Source: Sphaerulina vaccinii
Taxonomy: Eukaryota; Ascomycota; Dothideomycetes; Mycosphaerellales; Mycosphaerellaceae
NCBI GenBank assembly: GCA_022570795.1
Contig: JAKUDP010000007.1
Location: forward strand, 2,105,127 to 2,169,126
DNA length: 64,000 nucleotides
Reading direction: 5' to 3'
The notes under the pieces are model-generated. The model was not told the DNA's origin, ran no database searches, and worked only from the letters and a program-made list of their open reading frames with translations. This document shows, in pieces, positions 55,821-64,000 of this stretch. A program made the translations under genes and the position numbers. Position 1 is the first letter of the stretch; each line of letters starts with the position of its first letter.

Positions 55821-56171
55821 ATGGGATCGATCCTTGATACTGACAGCAATGGCAGTATCATTATTGGTATCCTTATAGGTCTTACAGCAGGACTTTATGT
55901 CGCTCTCAATCTCCTTGGAGCTGGTGGCAGAAGGCCAAACTCTGCTTCAACTATTCAGATTGTGAATGCTATACTATGTGCTATCTAGGTCTTCTCTTGC
56001 TGGTTTGGTGGTTCCATCTTGAACACAATCGGTCCTGCGATCACAGCGTGCTTAGGAGTGGCTGGATACATCGTCTACATTGGCTCACTGTGGTATTTCG
56101 ATGACCAGGGAAAGGAAGCATTTCCGATATTTGCTGGCGCAGCTATCGGTGTTAGTATTACTTTATTATAG
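55821..56171 (+). pseudogene. UNC93-like (MFS) transporter, truncated and with nonsense codons
   Basis: The frame from ATG 55821 contains LTAGLYVALNLLGAGGRRPN, then SWFGG-like SCWFGGSILNTIGPAITA and GYIVYIGSLWYFDDQGKEAF, the first membrane helices of fungal UNC93/DUF895 proteins. TAG at 55986-55988 and again at 56169-56171 fall where the family has Trp (TGG), so both fit G-to-A on this strand, i.e. C-to-T at CpA on the other. Beyond 56171 the sequence becomes AT-rich and the remaining helices are lost. It is the last recognisable gene before the telomere. Confidence 0.8.
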
Positions 56172-56355
56172 AGTAAGGAAACGCTTGCTAATAAGCTTCT
56201 AGATCTCTGCTAGGCTAATATTTATTACCTATCTATATCTATACTAGAGAAACTAAGTTTCTCTAGTAAAAAAAAAGTAGTTTCTCTAGTAGATAGTAAT
56301 CTACTAATATTTGCTAGAGAAACTAGACTTTATTAAATTATTATTTTAGATTTAG

Positions 56356-57470
56356 AATCCTTAGGGTCGAAATAGTATAGTTCTTTATAAGAAGTATATA
56401 TATACTACTATCTACTAAACTTTTACTATAGCTAAAAATTCTAGAGAAGTCGAAACTTCGAAAATTAATATTAAGCTAGATATATAACTTTTTAAAATTA
56501 TTACTTTAGATTCGGATTCTATAGGGCTAAGTTAGTATAATAGAGTTTTAGAATTATTTTTAGTATACTACTCTAGCTAGATCTATATAGAATCGAAAAT
56601 ATCTAGAAGTCTAACTTTTAAAAATTAGTAACTTTCTAAATATTAGACTTTTTATAGTTTTTATTTAATATTTAGATTCTTTATAGCTAAAATAGTATAA
56701 TTCTATAGCTTATATATTTTTAAAGCTCTATTATATCTTTATTTACTAGATCTAGAAGTTATAGAGAAAGTAATATATCTAAAATCTATACTAGGCTAGA
56801 TACTTAGAGTCTTAGAAATTTTAGGGCAAATTCGGGTTCTTTATAGTTAAAATAGTATACTTTAATAGCTTAGGTATTTTTAAAGGTCTATTATATATTT
56901 ATTTAGAGCTACTTTAGGTTATAAAGAAATTTTAGCTTTAAAAATTAGTAACTTTCTAAATATTAGACTTTTTAAATATTTTATTTAATATTTAGGTTCT
57001 TTAGAGTCGAAATAGTATACTTCTATTACTAACCTATTTTTAAGGCTCTATTATATATTTATTTAGAATAGCTTTAGGTTATTAAGAAATTCTAGTTTTA
57101 AAAAGAGTTAACTTTTTAAGTCTTAGACTTTTTAGAAATTTTATTTAATATTCGGGTTCCTTAGAGGCAAAATAGTATACTTTTATAGCTAACCTATTTT
57201 TAAAGCTCTATTATATAATTTTTTAGAATAGCTTTAGATTATTAGAAAATTTTAACTTTAAAAATAAATAACTTTATAAATATTAGACTTTTTAGAAATA
57301 TTATATAAAATCTAGGTTCTTTAGAATTAAAGAAGTATACTTCTATAGCTAATCTATTATTAGAGTAGAGTTATATATTTATTTACTTAAAGTATAGTTT
57401 AAAAAATATTAGAATTTCTATAATTTAGAATTAGAGTTCTTTCTAGAATTAGAGTATAAGAATATAATAT
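56356..57470 (+). repeat. Tandem repeat, about 159-bp period, seven copies
   Basis: A motif like GGTTCTTTAGAGTCGAAATAG followed by TATAC recurs at about 56356, 56515, 56682, 56833, 56992, 57154 and 57312. Spacing is 151-167 bp. Units also share TTTTTAAAGCTCTATTATA and AGTAACTTTCTAAATATTAG blocks. Units differ mainly by transitions. Confidence 0.75.
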
Positions 57471-60189
57471 TTATATATTAAAATAATATATCTAGAGTTA
57501 CTAAAAGTAGCTTAAAAGCTCTATCTAAAATATACTTTATAACCTAATCTATAGTTATAATAGAGTATCTATATAAAATATATTATAACTATATATATCT
57601 AGTTCTAAAAGATACGGTTGTATTAGTAGAGTTATAATAGAGTAAAAGTATTCTAAACTACTCTAAACTCGAGTAGATAAAAGTTCTAAAAGATATAAAT
57701 ATATTTTATATATATTATATTTATAAAAAGTATTATAGTTATATATTAAATATTACTAAAAATTATTAAGTTAGTTTAGAGTTTATATATATAACTAGTA
57801 GTATAGAAGTATAAAAATATAAACCTATATATAAAAATACTATAAAAAATATATATATAGAATTATATATAGTAGACCTATTTATATTATAATATATACT
57901 CTATCTAAAAGTTATTTTAGATAGTCGAAAAAGATAGTCTATATAAATATATTTAGTATAGAATAGAACTATAAAATATATTATAGTTAAGTAGAAAAAG
58001 TTACTAAAAATTATTAAATAGATATAGAGTTTAGTAGAATTAGAATAGAAAGCTATTAAAAACTTCGATACTAAAAACTTACTTTAGTTATAGAAATAGT
58101 AAAATATATTTATAAATAACTAGATATATTTATAAAATAGAAAAAGTTATTTAGACAAGTTATCTATTTCGAAGTTAATAACTAATTTTAAATTTTTTCT
58201 ATACTAGTATTTAAAAAAAGTAATAGCTTTCTAACTTACCTAACTAAGCTACTATAAGTCTTTTTAATTTTATAAAAAACTAAGCTATCTAGACTAGTAG
58301 CCTAAAATAGAAGCCTATAGAAACTATATCTATTTCTAGATTCTAAGTTTAGACTAAAACCTAGTATTATATAAGACCTACTTAAAGTAAAAGTATAGTC
58401 TAAATAGAAAAATAGGTCTATTAGGCCTATACTATAGGTATTAAATTAGTTCTTCTAATATATTTATAGTAGCCTAGTATTTTTATTATTCTCTTTAACT
58501 AGAGTAGTATAAATATATATTTAATCTAGGCTATCTAGTTTATTTATAATTATAGTCTATTTATATATAGGTTCTAGTTTTTCTACTAGTAAGATAGATT
58601 TAATTAGTAGTAAAAAAGTAGGTTAGCTATTAAAAGTATACTTATTAATAGTATCGAGCTTATCTACTATATACTATAGGCTATAAATCTATATCTAGAT
58701 CTCTACTATAAAAAAGTAGTAGATATTATAGTACTACTTATTAATATTAAACTAGTATAGATTAGCTACTAGTTTTACTATAATAAGCTATAGAGTAGAA
58801 CTATTATATCTATATAGAGGCTTCTTTTATAATATAAATAGATTTTTACTACTTTTATTTTATACTTATAATTCTATCTAGTTATTCTTATTACTTTTTT
58901 AGGCTATCTACTCTATTACTTTTATCTATTTTTTATAAAAAAGAGTTATACTACTTTACTATTACTTCTTTCTCTTAGTATATAAAGTAATAGGCGCTAG
59001 TATAATAGGCTATAATAGCTAGAGTCTAAGCTAGTTCTTTTTAAAATTTAGAAAATATACTTTAGTAACTTTTCTATTATACTTTTCTAACTTTTTATTT
59101 ATAATAAGTAATTAGATATTACTAGAAATAATATATATTATTATAGAAAGCTATTTATATTTTATATTTTTATAGTAGAGACCTATATTAGTATATATAG
59201 CTACTAACTTCTACTATATAGTAATAGTATTTTCGAGACTAACTTTTACTTTAGAGTTTACTATAATTAAAATAAGTAGCTACTAGAATAATTAAAATAG
59301 ATTTTTAAGTAGAGAATAGATAGCTTCTAGAATTCTTTTAAACTAGTCGGTATTCTAGTTCTACTAGATAATATATAGATAGCTATTCTAGATAGCTAAA
59401 GCTAAGATATCTATTATAATATTAATTTATATAAAAGTATACTACTTTAAATTATTTAGAAAAGCTTTTTTACTATATATATTTAGGTTTAGGTAGGTTA
59501 TCTAGAGTTAGTAGATATATATATAGTACTATATAAATATTAATAGTACTATAATATTTTCGGTCTTATTTATAAAAGAATTAAAAATATTTTTTAAAAT
59601 ATCTACTTATATTTTACTTAGCTCTAGATTTCTAAAGTAGGCTAGAATATTCTTATCTAGTTAGTTAGGCTAGAGTACTTTTACTAGTACTACCTCTACT
59701 TTATATATAGAGATTAGATCTAGTTATATATTAAGATTACTATTTATAGCTTTAGTAATATACTCGACTTATATAAAAGCTTTATTAGGTTATACTTTAT
59801 ATAGTTTAATATTTTTATTATTTATAGTACTACTAGTAGAACTCGATAGTATTATCTTCTAGTATATATATATAGGTATTATATATATTAAATTATTATA
59901 GAATTAGAGTATATAATAGAAGAGAGAGGTATCTATTTAGAGTTTAATAACTATATTTAGAATATACTAGAACTTTTTTTTCTATACTAATAGAGTTAGG
60001 TCTACTTCTATTAATCTACTTCTATTTAGTAAAAAATTATTTAAACTATACTAAACTAAAGTATATAGTAGAGCTAGGTTATATAAATATATTTTATATA
60101 AATAGTTAGGTAGTTTTAAAGTTTATATATTAATTAGAGTTAGAGTATAGATATAGAGAAGCCTAGTATAACTAAAGCCTATATAGAGA

Positions 60190-62230
60190 AATACTATAAA
60201 AAATATATTAAAGTTAAAATAATAGATTATAAATATATAAATATTAGTATATATATCCGAAGTTATAATAGCTATTAAAAAGTACTATTATATATAATCT
60301 ATTATAGAACCTATTACTTAAAAATAAAAAAAAGCTTATAATTTACTATAAACCTAGTATTCTAATACTAGTAGATAAATAAGGTATTAATAACCTATTC
60401 TAGAGCTTATAATCTAAGAACCTATTAATAAAGAAATATAAGTAACCTAATTACTAGTAGATTTAAAAGTCTAGAGCCTAAGTACTAGCTAATATAAAAA
60501 AGTATAAGTATAAAAAAAGTTAGTCTAGTAAACTATATAAAAGCTATATCTAGTATTTATAAATTAAAATATTAGTAATCTATTCTAGAGCCTAAAAACC
60601 TATAGATAAAAAAGTATAAGTAACTTAATTATAAGTAGATAAAAAAAAAGCCTATTATCTAAAAACTAGTAGATAAAAAAAAGTTAGTAAATTATATAAA
60701 AGCCTATTATCTAAGTATCTATAGAGAAGAGTATAAATAATCTAATTACTAGTAGATAAAAAAAAAGTCTATAGCCTATAATAGAGCTAGTAATCTAAAT
60801 TAGTAAAAAAGTAATAGTAATCTATATAAAAGTATAATATTAGTATTTATAGACTAAGATATAGGCAACCTATTTAGAAGCCTATAATCTAAGTACTTAT
60901 AAATTAAAGTATAAGTAACTTATATAAAAGCCTATTACCTAAGTATTTATAAGTTAAAAAAATATTATTATTTATTTAAAAGTATTATTTATATATATAG
61001 TTTAAAGTATAAGCTACCTATTTGAAAATATTATCTAAATATATAGATAAGAAAGTATAGATAACCTAATTACTAGTAGATTTAAAAGTTCGAAGCTTAA
61101 ATACTAGCTAGTATAAGAAAGTAGAAAACCTATAGCTCTAGTAGTTAAAAGAGGTATTAGTAATCTATATAAGAGCCTATAACCTAAATACTAGTAGAAG
61201 AAAGTATTAATAACCTATAGTAGAGTATAATTTAAGTATTTATAAATTATAAAAGTAGTAGCTATCTATTTAGAGTCTATAACTTAAATAGTAAAAATAA
61301 AAAAAAAGCCTATAACTTATAGCTCTAGTAGTTAAAAAAAGTATTAGTAACCTATAAGTAAGCCTATAATCTAAGTACTAGTAGAAAAAAAGGGCCTATA
61401 ATACTAGAACTTATAGACTAGAAAATATTAGTAATCTAAGTATTAGTAGACTAGAAAAAGCTATTATCTAAGTACTAATAATAAAAAAAAAGCTCTATAA
61501 TTTATAAAAGAATCTATTATCTAAGTACTAGCTAGTAAAAAAAGTATTAGCCTATAATCTAAGTACCTATAGATATAAAAATATAAATAATCTAATTACT
61601 AGTAGATAAAATATAAACTAAAAGAATATAAGTTAATTATATAAAAATATTATTTAAGTATATAAACTAAAATATAAGTAACCTATTTAAAAGTATTATT
61701 TAAATATATAAACTAAAATATAAGTAATCTATTTAAAAGCCTATAACCTAAGTATCTATAAGTTAAAAAAGTATTATTTATATATATAGTCTAAAATATA
61801 AGCTATTTATTTAAAAGTATTATTTAAATATATAAATAAAGAAGTATAAGTAACCTAATTACTAGTAGATAAAGAAAGAATTTATAGCCTATAATAGAAC
61901 TAGTAATCTAAATAAGTAGAAAAGTAATAGTAACTTATATAAAAATATAATATTAGTATTTATAAACTAAAATATAAGTAATCTATATAAAAGCCTATTA
62001 TCTAAGTACTTATAAATTAAAAAAATATTATTATCTATTTAAAAGTATTATTTAAATATATAGTAGATAGCCTATTTAAAAATATTATCTAAATATATAA
62101 ATAAAAAAATATAGTAATTTATATAAAAGTATTATTTATATATATAAACTCGAAAGTTAGTAACTTATAAAAGAAAGTAACCTAAAAACTAGGTAATTAA
62201 AAAATAAGTAAAGTAAAAGTACTAGTAATC
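60190..62230 (+). repeat. Field of short degenerate direct repeats
   Basis: Short blocks such as AACCTAATTACTAGTAGAT, AGCCTATAATCTAAGTA and TATTTAAAAGTATTATTTA recur many times in changing order with spacing of tens to a few hundred bases. It looks like a decayed subtelomeric minisatellite. Confidence 0.6.
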
Positions 62231-63856
62231 TAAGTACCTATCTATATAAAGCTAGAAGTTATTATAGAAATTTATAATAGCTACTAAGTATTTCTACTAT
62301 TTATATAAATAGTAAATTATTATATATAAGGAGTATTATATTATAATATAGCCTAGTTATATATATAGTTATATATAAAGTAAATAGTATAAAGTACTAT
62401 AAAGTTAGATATAATCTATTACTAATAAAATTTAGTTATAGCTTAGTATAATATTATAATAAAGTAAGTTTTTAGTACCTAGTAGTATAAGTAAGCTAAT
62501 AGTAGAGATTCTATTATATACTAATAAATTAAAATATTAAGTTAACTTAGAGTAGTATATATATATATACTATAATTAAATAGTAATAAAAAAGTATTAG
62601 TAGTATATCTACTAGTAGGCTATCTAGACCTATTAAAAATAAGTAGATATAAGTAATTAACCTACTATATAGTAATATATAAAAGAGGCTATATAGTAGG
62701 TCTATTACTAGTAGTTTTTTACCTAAGGCCTATATTTAAGTTATTTTAAAGTCTATCTACTAGAGGCTACTTCTATAAAAGAAAAGAAGCCTAATAATAG
62801 TATCGAGAATATATAGAATTAGATATAGGTATATACTAACTAGGTATTTAATAAGTTATAAGCTAATATAACTATTATAGAAAGAAAAAAAGAAAAAATA
62901 AATTTATAGTTATAATAAATAAAGTAGGCTATATATTTAGATAGATACAACTATAATAAGTTATTATATTATATTTATAAGCCTAATACTACTATCGAGT
63001 AGAAAAGTAATTAAAAGCCTATTAAAGCTACTATATAAAAGTTAGTAGAATATATTATTATAAAAAGCTAGTATAGTATTACTAGAAGTAGAATTATATT
63101 ATATATATAAGTAGTTTATATAGAAAAAAAGTAGATCTAGTATAAGCTATTATAGCTATATTAGAATAAAAAAAAGATTAGCTATTATTTCTAAATATAG
63201 TAATAGATAGTTATATTTTTTACTTATATATAGAAAGAATATAAGTAGTATAGCTTATAGTATTAGTTTAACTAGTAATAGTAATATATATAGAATTAAT
63301 TTTAGAAAAAAGTAGAGAAGTAGGCTAAGTAGAAAAAAATAGTAGAAATAGAAAAAAAAGATAAAAGTAGTAAAAATAAAAATAGTAAAAATAAAAATAG
63401 TAAAAATAAAAATAATAGAAAGTAGATAATAGCTATAAATAAAGTATATTTAAATTTTTATATTAAATTAATAAATTAGACTATTTATTATAAAAAGTAT
63501 AATTATATAATAATATATACTATAGCTATATTAGATATTAACTATTTTAAAAAAGATAGTAGAATTCTAAGTTATATTTATTTATTATATCTAAAGTTAT
63601 TAAATTAGCTTATTTTATAGTTATTTAAAAAGCTATATTATTAAAAGAAGTTAAACTTAAAATATAATATAGTTTATATAATAGTTTATATTAGTTTAAT
63701 AGTAATAGTAGGTATAAAAAGTATATTTTCTAATACTAATTAGAATAGCTTATATAGTAAAAGTAGTTATAAGTAGAGTAGTTTATAGTAGGTATAAATT
63801 ATAATAGATAGTTTTATAGTATAGTAGATAAATAGCTCTATTAATTAGGGTTTAGA

Positions 63857-64000
63857 TTAGGGTTAGGGTTAGGGTTAGGGTTAGGGTTAGGGTTAGGGTT
63901 AGGGTTAGGGTTAGGGTTAGGGTTAGGGTTAGGGTTAGGGTTAGGGTTAGGGTTAGGGTTAGGGTTAGGGTTAGGGTTAGGGTTAGGGTTAGGGTTAGGG
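63857..64000 (+). repeat. Telomere, 24 perfect TTAGGG repeats
   Basis: An uninterrupted TTAGGG array runs to the last base, preceded by variant repeats (TTAGGG at 63845 and TTTAGA). The G-rich strand runs outward 5' to 3', so this is a right chromosome end. The window ends within or at the end of the telomere. Confidence 0.98.

Larger units (their letters stand above)
56172..63856. other. AT-rich, RIP-like subtelomeric region
   Basis: About 7.7 kb with very high A+T, long TA-rich runs and almost no CA or TG. It contains no usable open frame. Subtelomeric helicase or transposon remnants may be hidden here but I cannot recognise any. Two repeat fields lie within it (56.35-57.47 kb and 60.2-62.2 kb). 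Confidence 0.7.

Noticed and set aside
57470..60190. Possible telomere-linked RecQ-type helicase remnant
   Set aside because: I could not recover any helicase motif on either strand; the impression rests on position only.

Overview
This window is the right end of a filamentous ascomycete chromosome. It finishes in 24 perfect TTAGGG repeats at the last base. The genes are compact, introns are mostly 45-65 nt with GT-AG ends, and the repeats are AT-rich and stripped of CpA/TpG, as expected from RIP (repeat-induced point mutation). Fungus-specific proteins are present: the DASH subunit Dam1, a HET-domain protein, Zn2Cys6 regulators and a CM1/PACT spindle pole body protein. This suggests Pezizomycotina, most likely a Dothideomycete, but I cannot name a species from sequence alone.

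Layout. 1-3.0 kb holds no convincing protein gene but is packed with putative RNA polymerase III units: four copies of an unnamed short unit with a TATA-like element, a box-A-like core and a TTTT stop, and five tRNA-like genes, most with long insertions. 3.5-32.4 kb is mainly housekeeping: JJJ1-like J-protein, a polytopic membrane protein, a PDI-like membrane protein, a Wss1-type protease, a HET protein with a frame break, an ECD/SGT1 protein, a 1373-aa spindle pole body coiled-coil protein, a GPI-type secreted protein, a Csr1/Sec14-like lipid transfer protein, DAM1 and several unrecognised genes. Seven more copies of the short Pol III-like unit form an array at 21.9-23.6 kb.

32.7-46.2 kb is the most dramatic locus. 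A secreted LVIVD/choice-of-anchor-B gene is split by an 11.8-kb hAT transposon with 18-bp terminal inverted repeats and an 8-bp target duplication. The hAT element is itself interrupted by two Ty1/copia-type LTR elements, and nearly all of the island is RIP-degraded.

46.7-56.2 kb is an accessory region: trypsin-like protease, penicillin-acyltransferase-like (C45) enzyme, a divergent pair of Zn2Cys6 regulators (one with an in-frame stop), a polysaccharide deacetylase and a broken UNC93-like transporter. From about 56.2 kb to the telomere there is only AT-rich subtelomeric sequence, including a ~159-bp tandem repeat and a field of short degenerate repeats.

Premature stops that fit C-to-T change at CpA recur in several genes towards the telomere, so gene decay by a RIP-like process seems to spill beyond the repeats. 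Exon structures were built by hand from splice motifs, frame continuity and total length divisible by three. They are strong for the S1 protease, deacetylase, acyltransferase, LVIVD and PDI-like genes, and weaker where stated.
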